From: JAJZQZ01 sp963790415
Lineage (GTDB): Bacteria > Actinomycetota > Thermoleophilia > RBG-16-64-13
Direction: 5' to 3'
Assembly: GCA_963790415.1 (NCBI GenBank)
Contig: CAWBOK010000008.1
Span: 1 to 64,000, forward strand
DNA: 64,000 nucleotides
Below, one piece after another: positions 20,998 to 31,018 of the stretch. The translations under genes were made by a program, and so were the position numbers. Within the stretch, counting starts at the first letter, position 1. Each line of letters opens with the position of its first letter. The notes under the pieces were generated by a model. The model was not told where the DNA came from and ran no database searches. It saw nothing but the letters and a program-made list of their open reading frames with translations.

Positions 20998-21091
20998 TGC
21001 AGCATACTATCGCCTGTAGTAATTTGCCGTATCGACGTTGCGCACACTCCGACGTTCCGTACAGTCGCACAGACTTACCAAGGGGAACCAC
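20998..21091. promoter_or_regulatory. Divergent promoter region, MFS and DUF2318 genes
   Basis: On the minus strand TAGTAT (21004-21009) can serve the MFS gene. On the plus strand TTGCGC (21038-21043) and TACAGT (21060-21065), 16 bases apart, can serve the DUF2318 gene, followed by the ribosome site AAGGGGAA at 21080-21087. Confidence 0.4.
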
Positions 21092-21796
21092 GTGGGATCC
21101 AATCGTCAGTCAAGAAAGCCCGCAGATCGCAAGACAACGCCGTCTTCGGCCGATCGCGTGGACGACCTCGCCGCCAAGCGCGAGCGTTTCGAAGAGTCGG
21201 GCAGGTTCCCGCTTCGGAAGGTCGTCGTCGCTGTGTCCGTGGTTGTTGTGCGTCTCCCTGCTGGGGATGGCAGGCTGGTCGAAGGTGCAGGCTTCCAAGC
21301 AGGTCTCGAGTGGCGTGCAGGTCGCGCCTCAGGCCTCCGCCTCTTCGGCGAGCAATGCCTCGAACCCCGCGTCCGGCGGAACCGTCAGCATGGTCCCTGT
21401 CGCCTTGACGGTGTCCGGCGCCGACGCCAGCTTCGCGGTGGCCGACGTACAGAAGGCGACTCTCGCCGGCATGAAGTACACGCGCAAGACCCCGCTCGCG
21501 GGTGACTGGCAGAACATCACCGGCGGCACGATCCCTCTCATCTCGTACGTCGCTGCCGCAGCGGCAACCTGGTCGTGGCGACCTCCTTCTGCGAGCCGTG
21601 CAAGAGCACGAGCTTCCATATCGAAGGGAACACCCTGGTCTGCGATACCTGCTTCACCAAGTGGGATCTGAACACGCTCCAGGGTGTCTCCGGCGGCTGC
21701 ACGGCCTATCCGCCTCAGGCGATCAAGGCCCAGCAGCAGGGTGGTAACATCGTGGTGGCGACCGCCGACCTGGAGAGCTGGACGCCGCGCAACTAG
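21092..21796 (+). CDS. DUF2318 membrane-anchored protein (frameshifted)
   Basis: A basic N-terminus (RQSRKPADRK) precedes one membrane helix, an Ala/Ser-rich linker, and a C-terminal DUF2318 region with CEPC, CDTC and SGGC motifs plus a Pro after the last (CTAYPP). Paired Cys pairs suggest a bound metal or Fe-S cluster outside the membrane. In Campylobacter and spirochaetes, proteins of this type accompany FTR1/P19 iron uptake and MacB-like permeases, which fits the two permeases downstream. GTG 21092 follows AAGGGGAA. Frame changes are needed near 21245 and 21565. Confidence 0.7.
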
Positions 21797-21830
21797 CCTG
21801 CGGTATGGTGGTCATCGCGTAGTCTGGGGA

Positions 21831-21861
21831 CGCCGACCCTCCCGGTCCGGGAGGGTCGGCG
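21831..21861. terminator. Perfect 15-bp hairpin between the DUF2318 gene and the permeases
   Basis: 21831-21845 pairs perfectly with 21847-21861. There is no T tract, and 25 bases later the permease gene starts. It may attenuate transcription or stabilise mRNA ends rather than stop all transcription. Confidence 0.55.
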
Positions 21862-21886
21862 CGCTCTGTGGAGGACGGTCCCGCTC

Positions 21887-23044
21887 ATGCGCATCTCTCA
21901 CATCGCCCTACGCAACGTCCGCCAGCACCTGTCGCGGAGCGCCCTCATGCTCCTGGTCATCGCGGCCACGGTTGCTATCGTCTGCGTTCTGTATCTGGTG
22001 ACCCGCAGCGCCGAACGCGACCTCGCCAACAAGGTGGACGCATACGGGGCGAACATCGTCGTCGTTCCGTTGACCAAGGATCTGCCGCTGACCTATGGCG
22101 GGGTGAGTCTCGGCGGCCTGACCTACGACGTGCGCTCCCTGCGCATGACCGACCTCGAGAAGATCCGAGCCATCCCCGACAAGCAGAACGTCAACAACGT
22201 GGCCCCCAAGCTGATCGAGGCCGTGGAGGTCGGCGGCGTGCAGCTTCTGGGTGCCGGGGTGGACTGGAAGCAGGAACTCGCCCTCAAGAAGTGGTGGCAG
22301 ATCACGGGAAGCCGGCCCCAGGGCGACCACGACGTCCTTCTGGGCAGCCGGGCGGCGACGAGACTCGGTCTGCGGCCGGGGGCCACGGTGCCCCTCGGCG
22401 GTGAGAGGTTCCGGGTGGCCGGCGTGCTCGGCCCGACCGGCACGCAGGAGGACGACCTGCTCTATCTCGACCTCGCCACCGCGCAGCGCGTCTGGCAGCG
22501 TCCCGGAGAGATCAGCCTGGTGGAGGTCTCCGCCTACTGCAGCACCTGCCCCATCGAGAAGATCAACGCCGAGATCTCGGCCGCCATCCCCAACGCCCGG
22601 GTTTCGGCCCTCCTGAAGGCGGTGGAATCCCGGCGCCTCCTCATCGACCAGTTCCGTCTGTTCAGCGCCGTGCTCTCGGGCCTCATGATCCTGGTCGGCT
22701 GCCTGATCGTGCTCTCGTCGACACTGGCGGGGGTTCGTGACCGCCGCGGGGAGATCGGCATCTTCAGGGCCATCGGCTATCGGCGTACGCACATCTTCAC
22801 GATCATCCTGGTGGAGAACCTGGCCCTGGCCTTGGTCGGCGGGCTGGTGGGCGTGCTGTTGGCCACGCTGGCGGCCGGACCATTGGCGCAGGCCGTGGCG
22901 GGGGTGAGCCAGGCTCTTCTGCCCAGTCCTGTCACGTTGATGCTCGCGCTGGGCGCCTCGGTGGGAGTTGTCCTCGTGGCCAGCATCTACCCGGCCTGGC
23001 AGGCCTCGCGCCTGAGCCCAAGCTTGGCCATGAGGACGATGTAG
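21887..23044 (+). CDS. MacB/FtsX-like ABC permease 1
   Basis: A 385-aa permease with one N-terminal helix, a large extracytoplasmic MacB-PCD-like domain, and three C-terminal helices of the FtsX fold. GANIVVVP near residue 55 and GEIGIFRAIGYRRTHI before helix 3 are family motifs; the latter contacts the ATPase. An extracytoplasmic CSTC pair near residue 223 is notable beside the Cys-rich DUF2318 protein. It is separated from permease 2 by two bases, so the two should form a heterodimer. No ATPase gene adjoins. Confidence 0.85.
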   Translation: MRISHIALRNVRQHLSRSALMLLVIAATVAIVCVLYLVTRSAERDLANKVDAYGANIVVVPLTKDLPLTYGGVSLGGLTYDVRSLRMTDLEKIRAIPDKQNVNNVAPKLIEAVEVGGVQLLGAGVDWKQELALKKWWQITGSRPQGDHDVLLGSRAATRLGLRPGATVPLGGERFRVAGVLGPTGTQEDDLLYLDLATAQRVWQRPGEISLVEVSAYCSTCPIEKINAEISAAIPNARVSALLKAVESRRLLIDQFRLFSAVLSGLMILVGCLIVLSSTLAGVRDRRGEIGIFRAIGYRRTHIFTIILVENLALALVGGLVGVLLATLAAGPLAQAVAGVSQALLPSPVTLMLALGASVGVVLVASIYPAWQASRLSPSLAMRTM

Positions 23045-23046
23045 CC

Positions 23047-24204
23047 GTGCGCCTGCGGACCATCGCCATCGGCAATCTCCGCCGACGCAAGGGCAAGGCG
23101 GCGCTGGTCGTCATAGGGCTGGGTGTGGCCGTCGCGGCGTTCGTGCTGGTGCTCTCCCTGGTCTTCTCCCTGCGGGCGACCATGGACGACAAGCTGAGCA
23201 GATACGGCTCCAACCTGGTGGTCACGCCCGCGAGCACCCAACTCAGTCTCACCTACGGCGGGGTGAGTGTCGCCGGCGCGGGGAGCGGGGAGGTGCGCTA
23301 CCTGCAAGAGGCCGACCTGGCCCGCCTACGCGCGGTGCCTTCGGGCAAGGAGATCGCCGCGGCGGTGCCCGTGTTGCTTCAGTCGGTCGAGGTCGACGGT
23401 CGCTCGTTCCTTGCTATGGGGACGGATCTGGCTGAGAGCGCCAAGGTCAAGCTCTGGTGGCGGGTGGAAGGACGGCTGCCCGGCAACTCGGACGAAGTCC
23501 TGCTGGGCCTCAACGTGCGGAATGCCCTCAACCTCGACGCGGGCAAGACCCTGACAGTCGCCGGACGGACATTCACGGTGGCAGGCGTACTCCAAGAGAC
23601 CGGGGGCGAGGAGGACAACCTCGTCATCATGCCGCTCGCCACTCTGGCCGATCTCACCGGCCTCAAAGGCCGACTCAACCTTATCGAGGTGACGGCGGCG
23701 GGCACAGGCGCTGTCGATACGCTGTCCCGGGAGATCGAGGCGGCTGTGCCCGGCTCCTCGGTGGCTTCGGTCAAGAAGAGCATCGAGTTCACCAACCAGG
23801 CCAACTCGTCCCTGGCCGACTTCGGCCTGACCATCACCCTGCTCATCGTACTGATCTGCGGCCTCGTGGTCATGATCACGATGCTGACGTCGGTCAAGGA
23901 GCGGCAGAAGGAGATCGGGGTGTTCCGCGCCGTCGGCTACAAGCGGATCCATATCACCAAGCTGGTGCTCATCGAGGCGGTCCTGCTCAGCTCGGCCGGC
24001 GCCGTGGTCGGGGTGATCGCCGGCCTGCTGGCCGCGTTCGTCGTGCCGTCGCTGGCGCCCAGCCTTGCGTTGACGACGACGCCGAATCTCGTGGTGATCG
24101 TAGCGGGCGTGGCCCTGGCATTCGTGGTCGGGCTCCTCGCCGCTCTCTACCCTGCCCGCCGGGCCGCCAACATGGACCCCGCGACGGCTCTCAAGCAGAT
24201 CTAG
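23047..24204 (+). CDS. MacB/FtsX-like ABC permease 2
   Basis: A 385-aa paralogue of the preceding permease, starting at GTG 23047 only two bases after its stop. It has the same layout: N-terminal helix, extracytoplasmic domain starting with YGSNLVVTP, and three C-terminal helices with KEIGVFRAVGYKRIHI as the coupling segment. It lacks the Cys pair of permease 1. A partner ATPase must be encoded elsewhere. Relatives in iron-uptake clusters suggest a role linked to iron, which is inference. Confidence 0.85.
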   Translation: MRLRTIAIGNLRRRKGKAALVVIGLGVAVAAFVLVLSLVFSLRATMDDKLSRYGSNLVVTPASTQLSLTYGGVSVAGAGSGEVRYLQEADLARLRAVPSGKEIAAAVPVLLQSVEVDGRSFLAMGTDLAESAKVKLWWRVEGRLPGNSDEVLLGLNVRNALNLDAGKTLTVAGRTFTVAGVLQETGGEEDNLVIMPLATLADLTGLKGRLNLIEVTAAGTGAVDTLSREIEAAVPGSSVASVKKSIEFTNQANSSLADFGLTITLLIVLICGLVVMITMLTSVKERQKEIGVFRAVGYKRIHITKLVLIEAVLLSSAGAVVGVIAGLLAAFVVPSLAPSLALTTTPNLVVIVAGVALAFVVGLLAALYPARRAANMDPATALKQI

Positions 24205-24213
24205 CGGCGCGAG

Positions 24214-24278
24214 GCCGGCTCGGCCGAAGGCCCGCGGCCAGCGCCTGGGCCGGCCCCAAGTTCGGGGACGGAGCCGGC
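24214..24278. terminator. GC-rich inverted repeats between convergent genes
   Basis: GCCGGCTC (24214-24221) pairs with GAGCCGGC (24271-24278), with smaller hairpins inside. It is a likely bidirectional terminator for the permease operon and yjbQ. Confidence 0.45.
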
Positions 24279-24287
24279 GGGCGGTAC

Positions 24288-24745
<458 letters not shown>

Positions 24746-24749
<4 letters not shown>

Positions 24750-25873
24750 GTGGGCTCCCCTTCCCAGAAGCGATCGATGGCTTGGTCGAGGATCTCGTAG
24801 AGCCGGCCGTCGTCGTCGGCTTGGGTGCATCCGGGCAACCTGTTCCTGTCCAACCACCGAGACGGGAGCGCCGATGCTCCGTGGAGTGCGCCGACAGTCG
24901 CTCCCACCACCGCGGCCACCGTGTCGTTGTCGTAGGCATCGTTGACGGCTCTGACGATCGCCTCTTCCGGCGACGCGGCGTGGAGCGCCAGGGTGGCCAG
25001 CGCGGTCGGCACGGTCTCGAGGAGATAGGCTCCCGAGTGCCATCTGTCGCTCACCTGGCGGACGGTCCATCCGTCCACCAAGGCGGGAGTCAATCTCTGC
25101 GAGAGAAAGTCGCACAGGCTCCCACGGAAGTCGTCGGTGGGGACGCGCGGCTCGTACTCCACGCCGGTCTCCAGGGGTCCCGCGTAGCGGAGGAAGGTCT
25201 CCAGCCACCATCCGCCCGGGGGCGCCTTGGGAGCCCGCCATGCCAGGCACTCGAAGAAGAGCCCGACGAACCCGACACTGGAGACCACGGCCATCTCGTC
25301 GGCGTGGGTGAGGGCCGTTGCGTCGATGACGTCTCGCCAGAGAGCCGTGCTCGGGTCGTGCAGATGCGGGAAGCAGATCGGCGCGATCCGCATGAGGGCA
25401 CCGTTGCCCGCACTCGGTTGACCCAACTCCCACCACACTATCGGCTCCTCGCCGCGGACCTGCTGTCCGTAGGCGCGCAGGAACCGCAGCACCGTTCTTC
25501 CCATACCGCACAGGGGCCGGGAGGCGAACGTGGCGGCGAGGTCGTCTAGGTCGAGGGCGCCGCCGCCGGTCTTGCCCGGCCGCAGCAGCGACTCCAGCGT
25601 CCACGCGGCCATCTGGGTGTCGTCGGATGGCAGCCCCACGCGCCTGTTGGCGGCGTGGCGGTTCGGCAGATAGTCCCGTATCTCGCCGTGCGCGAGACGA
25701 CGGTCGTCGGGAATCTGTCCCTCGGTGGTGTTGCCCAGGGCGTCTCCCACCGCCAGCCCGAGGATCATGCCCCGCAATCGGTCGCCGGTAACAGTGTCCC
25801 GCGGAGGCGGCGGCGGCAGTGGGGGCGCCACGGCCGGCCAGTGGGAGAAGTGGTCCGGGCGGACCTCGGTCAT
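24746..25873 (-). CDS. ADP-ribosylglycohydrolase family protein
   Basis: A 375-aa DraG/ARH-type hydrolase that removes ADP-ribose from proteins, nucleic acids or small molecules. GLAVGDALGNTTEG near residues 39-52, SDDTQMAAW near 84-92, SAGNGALMR near 154-162, and AYDNDTVAAVVGATVGALHG near 309-328 match the binuclear magnesium site and ADP-ribose pocket of the family. The usual GGDTDT segment is AYDNDT here. A run of six prolines near residue 20 is unusual. ATG 25873 is the start. It is the first gene of a two-gene operon with yjbQ. Confidence 0.85.
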
Positions 25874-25891
25874 GGTATGCCTACTTCCGAC

Positions 25892-26320
25892 CTACCGCCC
25901 GGAGATGTAGTTCTCCAGTTGGTCGATCCGATACTCTTTCTCGTCCAGGGTGGCCTTGACCACGTCGCGCACCGAGATGACTCCGATCAGCGCTCCCCCA
26001 TCCAGCACGGGAAGGTGGCGGAAGTGTTTCTGCATCATCAATGCCATGCACTGCTCGATGCTGTGCTCCGGGGTGACGGCGACGACGTCCACGATCATGA
26101 CATCGCTGACCGGTGTGTCCAAGGCGACCTCGGCCTGCGCGACTTTGCGGGCGTAGTCCCGCTCCGACACCACGCCGACCAGGGCACCGCCATCGACCAC
26201 CATCACGGCGCCCACGTCGGTCTCCGCCATGAGCCGCAGCGCGTCGAGCACGGATTGGTGCGATGCGATGGTGGATGGATTCTTGTGCTTCTCTTCAAGG
26301 ATCTGCTTGACGGTCTTCAT
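25892..26320 (-). CDS. CBS-domain pair protein
   Basis: A 142-aa protein that is almost wholly two CBS domains: MKTVKQIL, then LMAETDVGAVMVVDGG with VVSERDYARKV, and LMMQKHFRHLPVLDGG with VISVRDVVKATL. Such stand-alone pairs bind adenine nucleotides and act as sensors. ATG 26320 is preferred over the ATG at 26347 because the domain starts at once after it and GGGGGA stands just upstream. Its target is unknown; it is in the same orientation as the ADP-ribosylglycohydrolase gene, 18 bases upstream of that gene's start, and may be its operon leader. Confidence 0.8.
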   Translation of the reverse strand: MKTVKQILEEKHKNPSTIASHQSVLDALRLMAETDVGAVMVVDGGALVGVVSERDYARKVAQAEVALDTPVSDVMIVDVVAVTPEHSIEQCMALMMQKHFRHLPVLDGGALIGVISVRDVVKATLDEKEYRIDQLENYISGR

Positions 26321-26511
26321 CGTTGGTCCCCCTGGTCTCTCGATCATATCCCCACGACTCGCCGGAGCGGTTCACTGAAGTATAGAGTACCTTCTCCCTG
26401 AATGGAGGCGGAAATGCGGCGGCACGGGGGCGTCGCCGGCGGGCGGCGGGCGTGGTGGCAAGACCGCGCGGCCGGCCGAGCCGTCCATGAGGGCTGGTAA
26501 GATACGGCGCG

Positions 26512-28650
26512 ATGGAAACCATGAACGAACGCGCGGCCACATCCGGCACGGCCACAGGCGGTCCGGAATCCCCCGGGCCGGCCGTCCCCGACGCCGCCCT
26601 GGATGTCCTGCGCCGCGTCTTCGGCTATCCGGAGTTCAGGCCGAACCAGCGCGAGATCGTGGACCACGTTGTCGCCGGCGGCGACGCGTTCGTGCTCATG
26701 CCCACCGGTGGAGGCAAGTCGCTCTGCTACCAGATACCGGCCGTGCTGCGACCGGGGGTCGGGGTGGTGGTGTCCCCTCTCATCTCGTTGATGAAGGACC
26801 AAGTCGACGCTTTGCAGGTGCTCGGGGTGTCGGCCGTGCGACTCGACTCTTCGCTGGAGCCGCGTGAGGCGCGCGACGCGCTGAACCGGCTGCGGGCGAT
26901 GCGGGAAGGGCAACGGTCACCCTGCCGGGCCGCGCGACCGCGACGGCGGCGTCGTGGGCGCGGGTGCCGACCATGATGGCCGAGCCGGCCCGGCGGCGCG
27001 GCGGATGCAATCGACCTGCTCTACGTGTCGCCCGAGCGGCTGATGACCGACGGCATGCTGGAGTTGCTCTCGACCATCCCTCTGGCGCTCTTCGCCATCG
27101 ACGAGGCCCACTGCGTCTCCCAGTGGGGCCACGATTTCCGCCCCGAGTACGTGCAGTTGGCCCAGTTGCGTGGACTGTTCCCCGGAGTGCCCTTCCTGGC
27201 CCTTACCGCCACGGCCGACGGCCAGACCCGCGACGACGTGCGTCGCGTGCTCGGGTTGGCCGGTGCGCCGGCGTTCATCGCGGGCTTCGACCGGCCGAAC
27301 ATCCGCTACGTGGTGACCGAGAAGCGGGAACCGCTGACACAGCTCCGCCGGTTCCTCGACGACCGTCCGGACCACGCGGGCATCGTCTATTGCCTGAGCC
27401 GCAAGCGGGTGGAGGAGGTGGCCGCCCATCTGCGGGCCCACGGGATCCAAGCCGCCGCCTACCACGCCGGGCTGCCCGCCGAGGAACGCACGGCGGTGCA
27501 GGAGGCGTTCCAGCGAGACGACCAGCGCGTGGTCGTGGCGACAGTGGCCTTCGGGTTGGGCATCGACAAGTCGAACGTGCGCTTCGTGGTGCATTTCGAC
27601 ATCCCGCGGAGCATCGAATCGTACTATCAGGAGACCGGCCGAGCGGGACGCGACGGTCTGCCCGCCGAAGCCCTGCTTCTGTACAGCCTGCAAGACGTGA
27701 TGGTGGCCCGGGCGCTGATCGAAGGGGGTTCCGCACGGGGTCGCAGCGGCTCCGGCGGGGGCGGGCCCGGCTGGGCGCGCGACCGCGACCCCGAGCAGCC
27801 CCGCGATCCGGAGCAGGTGCGGGTGGAACTCCACAAGCTGAACGCCATGGTCGGCCTGGCCGAGGCCCGCACCTGTCGGCGGCGCGCCTTGCTGGGCTAC
27901 TTGGGCGAGTCCTTGGCGGCCGATTGCGGCAACTGCGACGTCTGTCTCGATCCGCCGGACTGCTACGACGCCACCGAGGATGCCCGCATGGCCTTGTCGT
28001 GCGTGTATCGCGTGGGGCAGCGGTTCGGGGTGGCCCACGTCATCGACGTGTTGAAGGGCGCGGACACCGCGCGCATCCGGGACCTCGGTCACGAGCGCCT
28101 CTCCACCTACGGCATCGGGGCCCACCTCAGCCGCGATGCCTGGACCAGCCTGGTGCGACAATTGATCCACCGGGGCTATCTGGAGCAGGATATCGCCCGC
28201 TACTCCGTGCTCACGCTCACGCCGGCGGCGCGGGCGGTGTTGCGCGGCGAGGAACAGGTCGTGCTGGCCCGGCCGCGGTTCGAGACTTTCGGGGTGGGCA
28301 GGGCGAAGAAGGACCGGAAGCGAGCCTCGGCCCCAGGTAGCCCTGGGGTCCGGACTGCCGGGTCGGGTGCCGCCGGGTCGGGCTCTGCCGACTCCTCCGA
28401 TCCCGCTGCCGCCGAACTGTTCGAGCGGCTGCGGGCGCTGCGCCGGCGCTTGGCCGACGAGCAGAAGGTGGCAGCGTACATTGTGTTCTCCGACGCTACT
28501 CTCTGGGACATTGTCGCGCGCCGGCCGCAGACCGAGGCCGAGCTTCTCGAGGTGAGCGGCGTAGGTGAGACTAAGCGAGAGCGGTATGGGGCGGCGTTTC
28601 TTGAGGAGCTGCGTGGGGATGGTGGCGGCGACGAAGCGCTGGCCGGGTGA
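26512..28650 (+). CDS. recQ: ATP-dependent DNA helicase RecQ (compensated frameshifts)
   Basis: RecQ unwinds recombination and repair intermediates. FGYPEFRPNQREIV and PTGGGKSLCYQIPA (motif I) are followed by YVSPERL, DEAHCVSQWGHDFRP (motif II), LTATA, and the QETGRAGRDG motif. The RQC zinc site (CRRRALLGYLGE..CGNCDVC) lies near 27880-27950 and an HRDC domain near 28420-28630. Between 26900 and 27000 the frame contains a TGA, and the translation is Arg-rich; one gained and one lost base would restore it. A Gly/Arg-rich insert (about 27728-27805) and a Ser/Gly-rich linker before HRDC are low-complexity additions. ATG 26512 is chosen; an in-frame ATG at 26521 is close. Confidence 0.9.
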
Positions 28651-28947
28651 GTGGAGCCTCCAGCAGTCAGTGGGAATTCGATATGGGCCCGCTGAGTCTT
28701 TCGTCCCGTCGACCTGCAATGCCGTATGCCCAGTGTGCCGGCGAGCAAGCGCGCGATCTCCTGCTTGTTCGCCATGTGACGTTATCGCTCCCCGGGCCGC
28801 CTCCTGGTACAGTCGTGACAGCAGCAAAGGTTGCGCGACGACTCGGTTGTCGCTCTTGCGTAGGCGATCGTTCCACCTTGACCAAGGAACCGTGAGTGTG
28901 GATTGTCCTCCTGATGACTGGTCTTCTGCTCGGGCGGTGCGTCTTGT
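28651..28947. other. Gene-free stretch
   Basis: No coding signal, RNA or repeat is recognised here. Base composition is lower in GC than the neighbouring genes, in line with the decayed region that follows. Confidence 0.4.
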
Positions 28948-29217
28948 TCAGGCCTCTGCGACCTGCTCCAATGCGGGCACAGGATCCGTCATGTTCAGCT
29001 CCTTGCTCAGTGCCCGTCGCGCCTCTCCCAGCCAGTACGCTGCTCCCATGTCGGCGAACTCGGCTTCGGCCAGCCGGAGGTGTTCCCCGTCGTCGAGACG
29101 GCGGCCGATCTCGAGGTGGGTGATTGCTCCCTCGTAGCGCGCCCCCTGTCTCTCGGCCACGGCTAGGCTCTTCCGCCACCAATGCTCCGCCCGCCCCGGC
29201 CGGCCTGCAAGAAGACC
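28948..29217 (-). pseudogene. C-terminal fragment of a TPR-type (cyclase/ATPase regulator) protein
   Basis: On the minus strand the translation from GLLAGRPGRAEHWWRKSL to GEARRAL has the look of the last TPR repeats of large adenylate-cyclase/AAA-ATPase or LuxR-type regulators (ARYEGAITHLEIGRRL, GEHLRLAEAEFADMGAAYW). The rest of such a protein, normally about 1,000 residues, is missing upstream. I read it as a remnant. Confidence 0.55.
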
Positions 29218-29301
29218 CCTGTTTACCCGCGGTCTGGATACCGATACACGGCGCGGTTTCGAAGAGATGAATCGGGCGTTGAAAGCTAGGGCAGAGCAAT
29301 A

Positions 29302-29427
29302 ATGAGCGCACGATCGACGGAGAGAAACCGACTTCGACGTGCCTGCGAAATCACCCCGGGCGTGCACTGCCTGGCGGCGGGCAAGGCGCTCCTTCGGTCC
29401 AACACCTACTTTGTGCGGTCAGGATAA
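29302..29427 (+). pseudogene. N-terminal fragment of an MBL-fold hydrolase
   Basis: ATG 29302 opens a 41-residue frame ending TAA. CEITPGVHCLAAGKALLRSN followed by YFVRSG is the normal beginning of MBL-fold hydrolases, just before the strand that leads to the HxHxDH site. The continuation appears 2 kb downstream at 31422. The gap between the pieces amounts to only about ten residues of the family sequence. Confidence 0.6.
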
Positions 29428-29476
29428 GATGATCGGGTCGGCTTCTTGAAGACCAAAGTGGGGGGGTGGACGAGCT

Positions 29477-30022
29477 ATGAGATGGCCTACCACGGCTGTA
29501 GGGCTGCTGATGATCGAGCATCGTCTAATCGAGCGCGTGCTCGCGAATGCTCCGCAGCATCTCGCTTCTCTGACTGGGGGAGGCGACATCCCCGCCTATA
29601 TCGATGTCGTCGTCGACTTCCTGCACGTCTATGCGGATCGCACCCATCACGGCAAGGAGGAGGACATTCTCTTTCGACAGCTTGCCGGTAAGTCTCCCGA
29701 TGCCGAGGTTGCCCGGCAGATGGAAGAGCTGCTCGCTGAGCATGCGCACGCCCGGGAGACGACGGGACGGCTGGTCGAGGCGAACATGCGCTTTCGGAGC
29801 GGCGATGAAACTGCCCTCGGGGAGATCGAGCAGACCCTGGGCGAGCTCGTCCTCTTCTATCCGCGCCATATCGAGAAAGAGGACCGGTACTTCTTCACGT
29901 CCAGTGTGGCGTACTTCTCGCCTGAGGAACGGCAAGCCATGTTGAGCGAATTCTCCAACTACGACCGCACGATGATCCATGAGAAATACCGCCAGGTCGT
30001 GGATATGTTAGCGGGGGAGTAG
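29477..30022 (+). CDS. Hemerythrin-like domain protein
   Basis: A 181-aa four-helix protein with the di-iron ligand pattern of the hemerythrin HHE family: IEHRLIERVL near residue 14, HHGKEEDILF near 57, EHAHARE near 90, and YPRHIEKEDRYFF near 128. Such proteins bind oxygen, nitric oxide or iron and are common in anaerobes as oxygen or NO responders. ATG 29477 gives the conserved pre-helix; ATG 29510 is an alternative. It stands alone within the stretch that appears to interrupt the MBL-fold gene. Confidence 0.85.
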   Translation: MRWPTTAVGLLMIEHRLIERVLANAPQHLASLTGGGDIPAYIDVVVDFLHVYADRTHHGKEEDILFRQLAGKSPDAEVARQMEELLAEHAHARETTGRLVEANMRFRSGDETALGEIEQTLGELVLFYPRHIEKEDRYFFTSSVAYFSPEERQAMLSEFSNYDRTMIHEKYRQVVDMLAGE

Positions 30023-30145
30023 CCCGTCCACTCTGGGGATTGGCGGACGTCTGACCGTGGCTCGGTCCCATTCCGGCTCGGTTGACGGACTCGGCGCGAA
30101 GGACTAGTCTCCCCGGCTGTCCGCAGTCCCCAGCGAAGGGCCGCC

Positions 30146-30400
30146 ATGATCTCGACTCCGGCGCGGTGGAGGGTGGTATCTGCCTTCGCCGCCGTCTACA
30201 TCATCTGGGGAACCACGCATCTTGCCATCCGCTTCGCGGTAGAGACCGTCCCTCCCGTCCTCATGGGCGGTCTCCGCTTCATCCTCGCCGGCCTACTGCT
30301 CTACGGGTGGACGCGGCTCCGCGGCGTCGGGCGCTCGGAGCCATCGCACTGGAGGCCTGCGATCATCTCCGGGGTCCTCGTTGTAGCCGTCGCGCAGTAG
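30146..30400 (+). pseudogene. EamA/DMT transporter, truncated
   Basis: The 84 residues contain the first two helices of a DMT-family permease (IIWGTTHLAIRFAVE, GGLRFILAGLLLYGW) and then stop at TAG 30398-30400. The family needs about 290 residues and ten helices. The stop directly abuts the arm of a perfect hairpin, and no further EamA sequence follows, so the 3' part has been deleted. Confidence 0.7.
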
Positions 30401-30434
30401 ACGCTCCGGCGCCTATCGGGGGGCGCCGGAGCGT
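30401..30434. terminator. Perfect 13-bp hairpin terminator
   Basis: 30401-30413 pairs perfectly with 30422-30434 around an 8-base loop. It lies between the truncated EamA gene and the convergent SRPBCC gene and can serve both strands. Confidence 0.7.
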
Positions 30435-30441
30435 GGAGGCG

Positions 30442-30918
30442 TCAGGTCCCGGCCTCCAGGGACTTCTTCAAAGACTCAATCGTGCGCCGGCGCTCGCCAC
30501 GGCCGATGATGCCGACCATCGGCTTCATCGCCCGAAAGGCCCCGAACAACGTGGATTCGGCCACGTGATGCACCGCGGTTCCCTCCGGGGTCGGCTCGAG
30601 ATCGTAGCGCACGCGGGCCTCGACCACCGGCGCGCCAAACCAGCGCAGCCGCTCCTTGAAGACTACCCGCCTGGGGGCCTCGAACTCTTCAACGTCGCCG
30701 CTGAATGTACCCATGCGTCCTTTGTCGATGAAGGGCGTGCCCTGTCCGACGGGACCGTCTGAGCACTGTCGGCTCTCTTTGAAGACGCCGCGGTGCGACA
30801 TCCAGTCGGAGTAGTGGGAGACATCCGCGAGCCGGGCAAACACGTCTTCGATGGGACGGTTGATGGTGACATCTTCCTCGACCCGTACCGAGATGCGGTC
30901 TGTTGCTGTCGCTTTCAT
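30442..30918 (-). CDS. SRPBCC (polyketide cyclase/START-like) protein
   Basis: A 158-aa protein of the SRPBCC ligand-binding fold. VEEDVTINRPIEDVFARLAD is the standard first strand and helix, VVFKERLRWFG and VRYDLEPTPEGTAVHHVAE the central strands, and the C-terminal helix ends in SLKKSLEAGT. Such proteins bind hydrophobic ligands, and some are stress or polyketide-related; the ligand is unknown. ATG 30918 is chosen because GAGGATG-like spacing precedes it and the fold begins at once. An inverted repeat upstream (31002-31015) may be its operator. Confidence 0.8.
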   Translation of the reverse strand: MKATATDRISVRVEEDVTINRPIEDVFARLADVSHYSDWMSHRGVFKESRQCSDGPVGQGTPFIDKGRMGTFSGDVEEFEAPRRVVFKERLRWFGAPVVEARVRYDLEPTPEGTAVHHVAESTLFGAFRAMKPMVGIIGRGERRRTIESLKKSLEAGT

Positions 30919-31001
30919 TTCATCCTCCACAACATCCGCTGTGAGAGGGGCGACGCGATCCTTGAATCGCCCCGGGGGCCAAGGGCCGGGTCTCACAGAG
31001 A

Positions 31002-31015
31002 TTGTAACAATACAA
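31002..31015. promoter_or_regulatory. Candidate operator upstream of the SRPBCC gene
   Basis: TTGTA (31002-31006) and TACAA (31011-31015) form an inverted repeat with a four-base spacer in a short AT-rich patch, 84 bases ahead of the start. Confidence 0.35.
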
Positions 31016-31018
31016 ACA

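Noticed and set aside
26974..26976. TGA in recQ as a true nonsense mutation
   Set aside because: The translation around it is Arg-rich, and neighbouring frames give a more normal linker; a compensated indel pair is more likely.
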